Of a stretch of DNA of 64,000 bases, positions 10,849-21,330 are shown piece by piece. Origin of the DNA: Ceratothoa steindachneri (lineage: Eukaryota; Arthropoda; Malacostraca; Isopoda; Cymothoidae); NCBI GenBank assembly GCA_963969495.1, contig OZ018323.1:81664919-81728918 (forward strand). Direction: 5' to 3'. The notes below the pieces were generated by a model that was not told the origin of the DNA, did not search any database, and saw only the letters and a program-made list of their open reading frames with translations. Within the stretch, counting starts at the first letter, position 1, and the number at the start of each line of letters is the position of its first letter. The position numbers were made by a program, and so were the translations under genes.

Positions 10849-11735
10849 CTACTTGTGGCTAATCAGGGGGGGGGGGGTAGACCTAAACATATTGAAGGGC
10901 TGACATTTCGCTATTTTGTTTATTTCCTTTCGTATTACAGGATTAAAAGAAAATTGACCCTCAGATAGATTTAAATTAGGAACTGACGATATCAAGCTCG
11001 ATTCTACGATTCTTTTCTTAACATAGTTAGCCGATTTAAATACCATTTTACTTCCATTGAAATCGATCGAATGATTCAAGTCTCTAACATGACAAAATAT
11101 TCCACTCCTTTGACTGCCCACTCTAATATATCTTTTGTGTTCATACAATCTCTTGTCTAGATTTCTCCCCGTTTTCCCTATATAAACTTTATGGCAATCG
11201 TTGCATGGTATTGCATATACTCCTATGTTATGATGTTCTTTGGGTTTCCTGGCCATCATCAATTGGTTTAAGGAATTATTATATTTAAAGGCTAGATTAA
11301 TACCCGCTTTTCCAAATATGTCCTTTAAACTATTTAATTTATTATTAAATGGCAATGTTATACATTTGTTGAAGTCATCAGTGCGGGAGGGCTTAGTGCC
11401 ATAGAATGTTTTCCTAGCTGCAAAATGGGCAGACGATATGAACCAATCGGGGTAATATAAATTAGAAAAAATGGTCCTGATAATGACAATTTCTTCATAT
11501 AAATAGGAAGGATGACATATTTTATATGCTCTAAGGAAAAGGTTAGAAATTATTGATTTTTTAACAGTATTATCGTGAAACGAAAAATAATGTATATAGG
11601 CATTCGAGTGGGTTGGTTTTCTATAAACGTCAAGTTTTAATTCATGGTGATCTTTATTAATGAGGACATCTAAAAAGGGTTATCTTTTATCACATTCCCA
11701 TTCATATTTAAATTTGATGGAGACATGCAAATTAT
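10849..11735 (-). pseudogene. PLE linker and GIY-YIG endonuclease, copy 1
   Basis: Continuous coding from RT thumb (PFLDVLINKDH, DVYRKPTHSN) through the linker to the endonuclease. An uninterrupted 168-codon frame, 10849-11355, holds IGVYAIPCNDCHKVYIGKTG (GIY and YIG strands with an embedded CxxC), RNLDKRLYEHKR (conserved Arg and His) and RIVESSLI (metal-binding Glu). The C-terminus is LISHK after a poly-Pro run from a C-tract. YIGKTGR replaces the usual YIGETGR, which the inverted twin keeps. In intact PLEs this domain nicks target DNA for target-primed reverse transcription. Confidence 0.9.
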
Positions 11736-13115
11736 TCAAATTATTAAAAAAGTTATCAAAATCATGGCCATTGGCCATACAGAAAATACATCGTCAATAT
11801 ACCTTAACCATATAAAGTTAGGGGGAGAAATTGTGGGAAGGAGTTCAGTCTCAAAATATTCCATGAAGAGACTTGCCAACATCGGAGATAAACTATTTCC
11901 CATGCTAAGGCCAAATATTTGTCTATAAAACTCATTATTTACTCGAAACACATTGTCAGAGAGACATAATTCAACTAGATCGATAAATTTGCACGTAGAA
12001 ATGGGAAGATCCAAATTAAGTCTAGGCATGATTTCCCGCAGAAGGCCCATGGTTTGGTCAACCGGAACTTTAGTAAACAAAGAGTTTACATCAAAGCTCA
12101 CAAGTTTTCCATCCGGTAATTGTAGATGGTTGAGGCGGTCAACGAAATCTTGAGTGTTCATGATGTGTGCAGATGAGATTCTTCCAACTGCTGGAGATAA
12201 ATGCTTGGCGAGCCATTTGGAAAGCTTATAAGTGGGAGAATTAATATTGGAAATGATTGGGCGTAAGGGACATCCCTCTTTGTGGGTCTTTGGGAGCCCA
12301 TACATATAGGGAAGTGAAGGGTTCGTACTCCTGAATTGTTTGATAAATCTGCGCTTTTCAATATTCTCTTCAATTTGTTGTTGAAATTACTTGTTTTTTT
12401 TATTGAGCGGGGCACTTTGTAGCTTTTCATATGTGTTCACATCGTTAAGAAGTTCGTTAAGTTTATCATTATAACTATGTTTGTCCAAAATGACTAACTG
12501 ATTCGTTTTGTCGGATTTGGTTATAACAATGTTGTTATTAAATTTAAGTTTATTTAACGCAATCTGAAATCTTTTGGGAAAACCAATTCGGTCAGACTTT
12601 TCAGAATTTAGGGCACTAAGCATACAACCACTAAGAAATTCACCACTTATTTGCTCATGTGAGGATTTGGCTATGGATACTAAATGGTCTAGTGAGAAAT
12701 CATCGCATGTCTTAATTGAAAAGCTTAAACCGTATCCTAACGCAAATTTTTCATCATCAGTCAGTACATGGGATGATAAATTCAGAATATTTTTATTGGG
12801 GTTTGAACCTTTAATCCAAAGACTATTCATAAAAATTCGGTTAAGTTTCCACTTCAAATAATTACTATGATAAAGGATTTTTTCGTAAACACTTGATTCA
12901 ATAACAGAAACTGCATGATGCCCTAAAAGTTCATCGCACTTATCAAACAGATTTCTTCTTGACCATCTCACTTTGAATAGGAAAGTGTTCACTTTTCGCT
13001 TGGCGTTTTCTACACGTTCTTTTAATATACAGCTGTGTATAATGTTAAACGGAACATCACTGGACTTTCTTAAAGATTTTGTAAGTAGGGTTGTCGGAAC
13101 GATCTTTTCTTGCAA
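11736..13115 (-). pseudogene. PLE N-terminal domain and reverse transcriptase, copy 1
   Basis: One reading frame broken by a single TAA at 12387-12389 (after LNKKNK). The N-terminal 242 codons are Lys/Asn-rich and end in VITKSDKTNQLVILDKHSY, the PLE lead-in to RT. After the stop come YGLPKTHK and RPIISNINSP, LVSFDVNSLFTKVP (block A Asp present), GLSMGNSLSPMLASLFM (PLE equivalent of the PQG block) and LRYIDDVFSVW (YxDD intact). A one-base frameshift at about 11765 breaks it after the palm. It would use the nicked target 3' end as primer. Confidence 0.92.
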
Positions 13116-13136
13116 GCAGGTATTTAAAAAGTCCCA

Positions 13137-13688
13137 TTGAAGCCTTCCCGCAAAAATGACTTCAACAAATGTATAACATTGCCATTTAATAATAAATTAA
13201 ATAGTTTAAAGGACATATTTGGAAAAGCGGGCATTAATCTAGTCTTTAAATATAATAATTCCTTAAACCAATTGATGATGGCCAGGAAACCCAAAGAACA
13301 TCATAACATAGGAGTATATGCAATACCATGCAACGATTGCCATAAAGTTTATATAGGGGAAACGGGGAGAAATCTAGACAAGAGATTGTATGAACACAAA
13401 AGATATATTAAAGTGGGCAGTCAAAGGAGTGGAATATTTTGTCATGTTAGAGATTTGAATCATTCGATCGATTTCAATGGAAGTAAAATGGTATTTAAAT
13501 CGGCTAACTATGTTAAGAAAAGAATCGTAGAATCGAGCTTGATATCGTCAGTTCCTAATTTAAATCTATCTGAGGGTCAATTTTCTTTTAATCCTGTAAT
13601 ACGAAAGGAAATAAACAAAATAGCGAAATGTCAGCCCTTCAATATGTTTAGGCCTACCCCCCCCCCCCCCCTGATTAGCCACAAGTAG
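13137..13688 (+). CDS. GIY-YIG endonuclease ORF in the inverted PLE copy
   Basis: Uninterrupted 183-codon frame, the plus-strand twin of the endonuclease at 10849-11355. It keeps IGVYAIPCNDC, VYIGETGRNLDKRLYEHKR (the canonical Glu is retained here) and RIVESSLISS. It lacks any RT, so it is a 5'-truncated PLE fragment, not an independent gene. The listed start is just the first Met downstream of the fusion point. Confidence 0.85.
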   Translation: MKPSRKNDFNKCITLPFNNKLNSLKDIFGKAGINLVFKYNNSLNQLMMARKPKEHHNIGVYAIPCNDCHKVYIGETGRNLDKRLYEHKRYIKVGSQRSGIFCHVRDLNHSIDFNGSKMVFKSANYVKKRIVESSLISSVPNLNLSEGQFSFNPVIRKEINKIAKCQPFNMFRPTPPPPLISHK

Positions 13689-13765
13689 GGCATTGGGGAA
13701 AAAAAGGGGATCTTTCTCGACCTGACTGTGTTATGTATGTAAGCATTTTCAAATATTTTCCATCC

Positions 13766-13812
13766 AGTGTCAGTTGAAAAAGGGTGTGAGATACACCGAA
13801 ACTGTTCTGAAT
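13766..13812 (+). ncRNA. Hairpin-CGAAAC motif, inverted PLE copy
   Basis: GGTGT (13783-13787), loop GAGAT, ACACC (13793-13797), then GAAAC (13798-13802). It is the same as the motif at 10726-10772. A derived or decayed hammerhead is the best reading. A conserved 3' recognition hairpin for the PLE RT is the alternative. Confidence 0.4.
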
Positions 13813-13875
13813 TAAATTTTCTTCTGAGAATGTGGTTTAATTCCTCATCTTTTCTTGCGATATTGCATTAATTTT

Positions 13876-13878
<3 letters not shown>

Positions 13879-13912
<34 letters not shown>

Positions 13913-13918
13913 TATATG
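13879..13918. repeat. (AT)n array beside the inverted PLE end
   Basis: Alternating AT starting about 30 bases after the inverted PLE 3' end, with one AAA interruption. Confidence 0.95.
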
Positions 13919-14202
13919 CGTTTTTTAAACCATTGCAATAGAATGTACCTTATATGATACATGTATAAAATCAAGATAAATCTCAAAAATAATTATTAAA
14001 TTCAGTATTATTCTTTAGCTCACGTCCAAAAACTACAATAAACCTAAATTCCTAATTTTCTATATGAGATACTGTTATTTATTATCATTGTTATGTAACA
14101 TAACCATTATTAATGATCAATGCCCTTTTCTCAAACTACTTAAAGGGAGGAATTCAGCTTAGCCCCCCAAGCTTTCATCCTGGATCCGCCACTGGTGCTG
14201 AA

Positions 14203-16060
14203 GGAGATGTTTACCCACCCAATTTCGTTCAGTACAGAATCCATCCACTGTCGCCACTTTCATTCTTTTAATGTGTACGAAAATCTCCAGTTATCTCATT
14301 TCTCATCGTGTTACCTATTTATTCATTCCTATCTCTCACGACCATTAATTGATACCCATTCCCACTTTCATTCTCCTCTCGTTCCGAGTCATTCCATGAC
14401 CTCTCTTTCTCAGCTTTACTTCTATTATTACTGGATCCATTCGCTACAATCACCCTCGCAAATCTGTTTTTACCCACGTAATTCTCAAACACACAATCAC
14501 ACACAATCCCTGCATCATGATACTCTTAACTTATCAGCACTACCACACCATCTTTACCACCCTGATCGCACTCCATTCGCTCCATCCTACACATACTTTT
14601 TTTATCCCCCATCCCTGGAATTTTGTTGTATTTTAATTCTAATTTCTGTTGTGTTTCTTTTTCTTTTTCTTCTTATTTTCCTACTGGAATTCTGATGGCA
14701 CAGTATCACTTTTTTGGCGCTTAATAATCATTTTTTTAAAGATTTCTGGGTAGTGTTTATGTAGGACTTTGTCCACTAATTTCAGGGAGAGGCACCGTTA
14801 ATTACCTCTCAACTGGCCAATTTTGCCGATCGGAAAGGTCTCTTGCGTGAGTGAACTCCACTAACCCAGATCTAAATCTTATTCTTTATTATGCTAGGAA
14901 ATAATATTGTGGGGGACGAGGAGAGATACCGGGCGATAAATTAACCAAGATTAAGGCATTTTCTCAGGTTTGGCGTCTCATTACGAGAATGGGTTCAAAT
15001 TGCTAAAAACAAAAAAATAATTGTTCCTGAACTTGTTTATGCCTCAACCTCGTTAAAGACTTTTTATGCTCATCTAAATTCTTCAAAGCTTTTGTTTACC
15101 AAAGGATACTGTTTAAAAATATATTTATAGTCATAGTAAGAGGTTTTGTTTAATTAGATATTTGTGCCCTGGCGTTCATTCTCAGTTGAAATGACCGAGG
15201 GTGAATGAAAAGGTTTTAAGATAATGTTTGGTGATGTTGTTTATCTCTTGATGATTTATGTACTCAAAGTTTTGAAACTTAGTCGGTAAAAAAAAAGAGT
15301 TGTTCAACGATGATGTTTCATTTTAAATATTTTTCAGTCTGTTTACCCATGAACATAGTAGGGGAAATTTCGCTGAATAGCTGAAATTTATGCGAAAATG
15401 CACGCGACATGAGAATTCGGGTACATAATGAATTCAAATAACGACTCATTTATTTTCTGTATAGTAATCTTTTTGCACGGAGAGGTTCCTTCATTTAAAA
15501 ATTAACTACGAACCACATTTTTGCGTGCAAATTTGTTATTCGCACGTTTTGCGAACTGAAATGTGTTTTTATGTGTATACATACGAAAAGGTACTTTTTG
15601 CTTACCTACTTAAATTTAAATAAGCCGAAAACAATGCATTTTTTTACATGTAAGTGTTTTTTCTGGGGGTTTCGTTGAAAAGATGAAGCATCATTAGACA
15701 TCAAATAATTAGAAAAATGGAAAAAGGCGCTCCAGAATCCCAAATTTTGGCACGAACAAAACGGCGATCGGAGTGGAAAAGGGAGTGTTTGGTCAAAGAG
15801 AGGACATTTGCAATGACTAGCGCATTAATCAGTGAAGATATTGTATGAAGATAGGGAAAAACACCAAAAGGATGATTTATTAAAGAAATGAGTTAAGAGT
15901 GACAAGAAACACTGTAGCAGCGCCCCCAATGCTAAACTTCTTCATCCTCAATACTCTGTGGACAGGTTTCCCTCCATGGTCTAGTTTACTTAGTCTCGTT
16001 CTTGGTGATCTATAACACCGCCTCTATCAAGTGGGTCAGATGTGAACGGTTATGGGTTTT
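14203..16060. other. Spacer, nothing recognised
   Basis: 14195-14695 is open on the plus strand for 166 codons, but it is Ser/His/Phe/Leu-rich because of pyrimidine-rich DNA and shows no motif. The rest is AT-rich with frequent stops. Confidence 0.5.
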
Positions 16061-16061
16061 T

Positions 16062-16340
16062 GGTTATGTGAAAAACAGTGACACTTTGAATATGTGAACA
16101 ACAGACACTTTTATTATATTATCAACAGTGAATTTGTTTTTATGTAAACGACGGTGAAATTTTGACTATGTGAATGACGGTGACAATTTGATTAAGTGAA
16201 CAACAGTAACAATTTGATTATGTGAGCGACCGTGATTTTTAATTATGTGAAAGACAGTGACTATTTTTATTATGTGAACGACGGTGACTTTTTGATTATG
16301 TGAACGACAGTGACTTTTTGATTATGTGGACGACCGTACA
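16062..16340. repeat. ~29-bp minisatellite, about 10 units
   Basis: Consensus ATGTGAACGACGGTGACTTT plus TTGATT. Units vary at AACGACGG/AACAACAG and in the T-run. The 3' units (16258-16330) are the most uniform, suggesting recent expansion from that side. Confidence 0.92.
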
Positions 16341-17049
16341 AGCAGCTTCCTATCCGATTCAAACCAATACAATTTTCTTCTGTCACTGTAAAGCATTTTC
16401 CCACTTTTCAGCATTCCACAAGACATACTCGTTCTACTGATGAGTCGTTTCTTAGCAAGGAGTAAGGTGGGGCGTGCGATGAGACCTCCTTTATCAAGCG
16501 TCGTGGAACAGTCTGGCGAGATACATTCAGGTTCAGGTTGTCGGCGCCTTGACGCGAAATGCCGGCTATTGTCATTGGACAAAATAAGAGATGAAATGTA
16601 GGTAGAATTAGAGAGAGAATAGTAAGAGAGTAAAGTGATCAAAGGGTGAGTTTAAAGAATAATGATGTGTAGGAGACAGAATAGAAAGATCCCTGGTGAA
16701 AGGGTAGCTCTGTCAATGTGTTAGATTTGTGTGTTTTGGGGTTGTTTATTCATTATTTAATAAATTATAAATTTATAGTTTATATAATTCAATTAATTGT
16801 GGTTAATTTAATTATTATTTTCGATCTTATTGATCGATTGATCTTTTGGCATTCAAGCCTTTATTTTTGGCGGGGTTTTATTCCCGCTGTGAGTTTTTTA
16901 AAAGTTTTGAACGTTTTATGATTGTCATTTTTTAAATGAATTTAAAAAGTGAATTCATTTTTAGTTTGCGTTTTGCAAATGGTTTTTAATTTGATTTTTA
17001 ATTTGCTAAAGGAACCTGCGCATTACATTGTATGTTTTTGTCAGTTCTG
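16341..17049. other. Spacer, possibly 3' UTR of the adjoining LINE
   Basis: No gene recognised. The part next to 17050 is where the 3' UTR of the minus-strand LINE should lie. No poly(A) or short-repeat tail could be identified with certainty. Confidence 0.4.
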
Positions 17050-19773
17050 TCAAGTGTATTTCGGAGTCACGTCATTATCTGTCTGTAACTTGCTACTCTT
17101 GAATGGTCTTATTTGTCGGTCTACTTCGATTTCTAAGTGTGTACGAAAGAATTCAGGGGTCAAGCGGGCGCCAATGGCTTGCCATATCCTCTTAGCTCTC
17201 TCGTGGAGCGCCACGTTGATCGGAGATAATCCAACCGAGTCGTGGAGCTACAGCTGTCGTTTATGTTCTCTTCTTTGGGTGTTTGTAATAAGTAAAACCG
17301 CCTTGTTCTGGATGACTTGTAGTTTCGCAATGTGGGTCTTGGCGCTCGCGTTCAACGGCACCGGGGGGTACAAGAGTCTCGAGCGAATGCACGCATTGAA
17401 TATCTTGAGTTTATTTGAGCGAGTTAGGTCAATGAACCTATAAAACTCCCTCAAATCTCTCTTGCTATTCGCGACTGTCCGCCCGATATGACTCTTGTGT
17501 CCCCCTGTGGTGATTTTTAGCCCCAGAACCCTCCCTTCCGGGCCAAGGGGATTCTCTCCCCCTCTACCCGTATATCGTTGAAGGTCTTGCGAAACATGGG
17601 AATTATTTTGAATTTTGGGGCATTGGTTGATATCTTCCATTTCCTCTCGTAAGAGTTGATGTTAGATATCTCCCTAGCCGTATTTCTCGCCATAAATTCC
17701 CTGTGAACGTAAGCGGCGGTATAAATTTGCGATATATCGTCAGCAAACTGGACGTATATCGTACCTTCGGAGAGAGGTTGTGGTAAGTCACGTGTATAAA
17801 TGTTGTATAAAAGGGAATACTGAGACAGCCCTTTTGCGGGACCCCTGATTCGAGCTCGAATTCGGGGCCTTTTTGTTCTCTGATTTGTATATACGCTCTC
17901 CTCTCCATTATGTAATCGCATAGAATCCTTCCAAGAATGGGGTCGAGGACTACTTGCAGGATCTTAAATTGCAAGCCTCTCTTCCAAACCTTGTCAAATG
18001 CTTTTTTAACATCGCGGAGCACCAGGTCGGCATGCCTTTTACTTGCCTTGATGTTTGCAAGTTTTCCCGTAATAACGGCTAGTGCCGTGTCACTCCCTCT
18101 TTTCTTTCTGAAGCCGTGCTGTTGCTCATTATGCAAGTTGGCTTCGTCAAGAAAAGAGTTGACCCTATTTGCCAATATCTTCTCGAAGACTTTGCCAGCA
18201 AATTCTAAGGGAGATATCGGCCGGAAGCTGGCAGGGCAGTCCGGGGGGTTTCCCGATTTGGGAATGAAGATCATCTTGGCCACTTTCCACTAATCGGGAA
18301 AATAGCCCGTGTTCAGAGCGGCATTCATGATGTTAAGAAGCCCACTCAGAACATTAGGCGAGGCCTTGATGAAATTCTCCCTGGTCAGCCCCGTGGTACC
18401 CGGTGCTCTTTGACGAAAGGATTTTAGTGCAACAGAGAGATCTTGGGAAGTTATTTTACTCCCATAGCCCTCCATCACTCTTTCCTGCGACACACAATGA
18501 TGAGGGAAGGTTTAATATATTTGTGTGTTTAGCTGTTGGATTATGTCATTTTCGAAATCGATGTCATAATTGTCATTTTCTTCGGGGGTAATTTTAAAGA
18601 TTGAAGACCAGAAAATCCTAAACATTTCCTCAATCTCTTCAGTCTCGCCAATTTCTTTACTGTCATGTTTGAGTGTAATTTTCTTCTGTGGGGGTTGTCC
18701 TTTTAATCGTTTATATGTCTGCCAAAATGTGCGTGAGTCTCTTTCTATGTCGAGTCCTTCAATCAGTCTGTCCCATACCTGTATTTGTTGGTCCGTAATT
18801 AGTGTCTGGAGTTCGTCTTTTATCTGTCTTATTCGTCTATGGGCATTGTGGTTGGGGCGTATCTGCGCTACTACATTGGACAGGTCCTTATATTTTTGGG
18901 CCAGGGCTTTCATGGGAGGGGTCCAAATAGGAGCTGGAAGGGTTTTATATTTGATACGGGGAATGCTATTTTCATCTGCTTTAATTAGGAGGTCGGTGAC
19001 TTTATACAGCTCTTCATCTATCTCTTCTAAATTGTCATCGAGTAAAGGGTCTGGGATATAATTTAGAAGGTAATTTTTGTAGCCTGCTTATAGCTTTTGC
19101 GTTCTGGGATTGCAACTTGAATGGGATTTACGCCAATTGTGATTTTAATAGCCTGGTGGTCGCTCGGAATTATGGGGCCCGGTTCAATGTAGTAGTTGTA
19201 CGGAAACCTGATACTGGATAAAACAATATCAGGTTTTGTTGCTGCATTTCCTGTAATGTATGTCGGGAATTCTGGTCCGATTCTAGTCACGTATTTTCTG
19301 TCAAGTAAGACTTCGATGTTTCTACCTGTATTGTTGTAGGAGGTATACCCTGATGCTGCACATCTTGCATTCAGATCTCCCGCAAAGATTACGTTTTTCT
19401 TATGGCTGAAGATCTGTAGAAGGTTGTGCAAGGGTACATAGCCGCATCTTGGGAGTTGATACCCCATGGCCACGACCAGACCCCCCAGGGTAGTGCCTAC
19501 CTCAATGGCAAGGTAAGATTCATCTAAGTTGGGTAGTTTTTTGTATTTAAGTCCTTTTTTGACGGCTATTGCGCAGCCGTCATACCATTTCTGGCTATAA
19601 TTTTTGCTAATGACGTCGTATTGAAATATTTTTAATTCTTTTTGTGTGGTTATTCCGTGTTCGTTTATAAGTATAATGTCAGGGTCACTTTGTCGCAGAA
19701 TGTTGCCATAGATGGAACCTTTACCGTCCCACCCATCGACATTCATTTGTATGATCGTAAGTCTATTGGTCAT
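17050..19773 (-). pseudogene. LINE ORF2: endonuclease and reverse transcriptase
   Basis: Starts MTNRLTIIQMNVDGWDG. The EEP endonuclease occupies 19063-19773: Glu in LINEHG, FAGDLNARCA (GDxN) and PSDHQAIKI (SDH) are all present. A frameshift near 19080 leads into LNYIPDPLLDDNLEEID and the pre-RT region (18512-18913). After a further break come FIPKSGNPPDCPASFRPIS, HGFRKKRGSDTALAV, DVKKAFDKVW (block A) and SGVPQKG. A frameshift near 17850 is followed by YVQFADDISQIYT (FADD intact). The C-terminus runs on through LHERAKRIWQAIGARL to about 17050. Catalytic residues survive but the frame is broken at least three times. Confidence 0.88.
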
Positions 19774-19888
19774 TTTGAGTAATGTAGGTTCTTTTAGTGT
19801 GTGGGATTAAAGTAGACGCTTATTCGCGATCTACTTTAGCCCCATGTGGTGTACTGGGCGGGGTGCGCTCCCTGCCGTTTCTTTTCTT

Positions 19889-21312
19889 TCAAAATTCGGT
19901 GTCGGTTATCGTGTGAAAACAGTCCGTGGTCAATTTTACCTTATTTTGTGCGAGAGCCTCCTCAACCTGTCGCTCCGAAACCTCGTCTGAGCATTCCCAC
20001 TTGTATCGTCCGGTCCTAAGACCTTCCGATACTTCACGGGAGTCAATCTCAGCTTGGAACGGAGTCGATTCAGGGGCGTACAATTTTAGGTTGAAGCCTC
20101 TCGAATGGTGTTCCCTCCCCCGTGATGAGGAGGTAGACCGTGGGCCATGAGTTTTGGAGATTTTCCTCGACCTAGGAGACCTAATCTCCTAGGGTCGGAC
20201 TGTCTCCTTTGTTGGTGTGGGGGTGTGTGTTTTTGTGTTTGTGCTTCTTTAGGTTTGTTTAGTCGGGGGTCACGTGAGATGGCTGTGTTTGGGGTTGGCA
20301 CTTTTTGGCACTGAGGAGCTACGGTTATACGCATAACCTCCTCCGAAGGAGGGTTATCGGGGAACCACATCTCCGCAAGCCCGTTCTTTACGAGCATGCG
20401 GTTGACTTCGGTAGCAAAGGTACCAGGGCGTGTAATGTTTGCAATGTGTGCATAATAAATGCAACACATTATCTTGGTGGAGTGCTCATTTTCAATGTGT
20501 AGATATGTCTTCTGGCTGTTAGACTCGGCGATGGCGGCTTTGGCAACTTTAGCGTAGGTTGAATTTGCTTTTATCTCCTCTGTCTCACGTTTGAGTTTGC
20601 TTTGATTGCTCATCTCCTGCTTTTTGATTAGACATGCCATAGACATGGTCCGGTGCGGGCCTTCGCAATTCAAGCATTTGGTGGTGGTATTCTTGCATTC
20701 GCGCCAAAAATGGTCGCAACCGGCGCAGATGGAGCATAGCTTAAGGTCTTTGTTTTCAGGGCAGTTGGAAGTGGTATGTTTGTTGTATTTGTAGCACCTA
20801 AATCACATCTGCAAATCAACAAACTCCTCACGTCCCATCTGTTCTGGGCAAACTCTCACGTTAAAAAGCAGCAATCCGTTGTCCTTAGCCTCTTGAGCCA
20901 TAGCCGTGTCTTCAAAAACAACCTTAAACACGTGCGTGTAAGTTTTGAGTTTGATTACCTCAGCTACCTTTGCCCATTCGTGGTTTCGTTCGATTTCCTG
21001 TTTTATTAAGTCCGATAAGTGGCTCCCAACCCAGGGGTGAAGGCGCCTGCAGATCAAACTGCGGTGAGTCCTAATTTGTAGCGGTGTGGTCGGTTTTAGA
21101 TTGATTGTCTTAAGGCATTCAACAGCTTTCCCGGAGGTCAAGGCTCCACAATCGGCCTCTTTCGCGCAGATAGCTGAGTATCCATTATTTAAGTCAATGA
21201 GTCTAACAAGGGCAATGCGTAGGGTTCCGTATACCTTTTCAAAAACTTTTTCTCGGTCAGTTTTCGGGCCCTCCGGGAGGACCCAAAGAGTAATTTGTAA
21301 GGTTTCCCTCAT
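19889..21312 (-). pseudogene. LINE ORF1: gag-like RNA-binding protein with CCHC knuckles
   Basis: One frame from MRETLQITLWVLPEG (21312) to 20086, interrupted by one TGA at 20803-20805. The N-terminal half is an RRM-like region. Three zinc knuckles follow: FRCYKYNKHTTSNC, whose first Cys position is the TGA stop, then CSICAGCDHFWREC (CX2CX4HX4C), then CLNCEGPHRTMSMAC (CX2CX3HX6C). After 20086 a frameshift seems to carry coding on to 19889 (LYAPESTPFQAEID). ORF1 proteins of this type coat the LINE RNA and carry it to target DNA. Confidence 0.85.
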
Positions 21313-21330
21313 CTCACCTGCATCATATGA

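Larger units (their letters stand above)
10689..13137 (-). mobile_element. Penelope-like element, copy 1 (nearly full length)
   Basis: The minus strand encodes, in order, an N-terminal domain, PLE reverse transcriptase, linker and C-terminal GIY-YIG endonuclease, then a short 3' UTR ending in an AT array. The coding span is about 755 codons, close to the usual PLE size, so only a little of the N-terminus is missing. The 5' end at about 13137 is fused to an inverted copy of the element's own 3' third. Defects are few: one in-frame TAA (12387-12389), a frameshift near 11765 and a stop near 11685. The RT catalytic residues survive. Confidence 0.9.
13133..13848 (+). mobile_element. Inverted copy of the PLE 3' third (pseudo-LTR)
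   Basis: Near-identical, base for base and in opposite orientation, to 10690-11394. Homology starts in the codons before the linker end (GACTTCAACAAATGTATAAC) and runs to GTGGTTTAATTCCTCAT. It abuts the N-terminus of copy 1 at about 13137. PLEs are known to carry terminal repeats in direct or inverted orientation, from template switching or partial-tandem insertion. The two arms enclose about 1.7 kb and could form a large stem-loop. Confidence 0.93.
7678..14194. mobile_element. hAT-like DNA transposon with nested insertions
   Basis: The left end CAGACGCGGATCC (7678-7690) and the reverse complement of the right end, CAGTGGCGGATCC (14182-14194), form terminal inverted repeats of hAT type. Each end lies directly next to the octamer GTGCTGAA (7670-7677 and 14195-14202), a perfect 8-bp target duplication, as hAT transposases leave. 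Both subterminal regions carry poly-G/C tracts. No hAT transposase is visible inside. The 6.5 kb is instead occupied by a minisatellite, two PLEs and AT arrays. I infer a small non-autonomous hAT that later received retroelements. An alternative is chance similarity of two ends, made unlikely by the octamer. Confidence 0.75.
17050..21330 (-). mobile_element. Two-ORF jockey-like LINE (minus strand)
   Basis: A complete-looking non-LTR retrotransposon: gag-like ORF1 (21312 to 19889), a short gap, then ORF2 starting at 19773 with endonuclease, RT and C-terminal region down to about 17050. Both ORFs are broken by single stops or frameshifts rather than large deletions. I call it jockey-superfamily from the ORF1 zinc knuckles, an apurinic-type endonuclease at the start of ORF2, and RT motif style. 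Exact clade (Jockey, I, LOA) is not decidable by eye. Confidence 0.88.

Noticed and set aside
11370..11390. CTGATGA on the minus strand near the PLE linker, as a hammerhead core
   Set aside because: Lies in coding sequence with no GAAA/stem partner; absent from the inverted twin.
14195..14695. 166-codon plus frame
   Set aside because: Ser/His/Phe/Leu low complexity from pyrimidine-rich DNA; no motif, no codon bias.
16062..16340. Regularly spaced repeats resembling a CRISPR array
   Set aside because: Units are contiguous with no unique spacers and no cas genes; a minisatellite.
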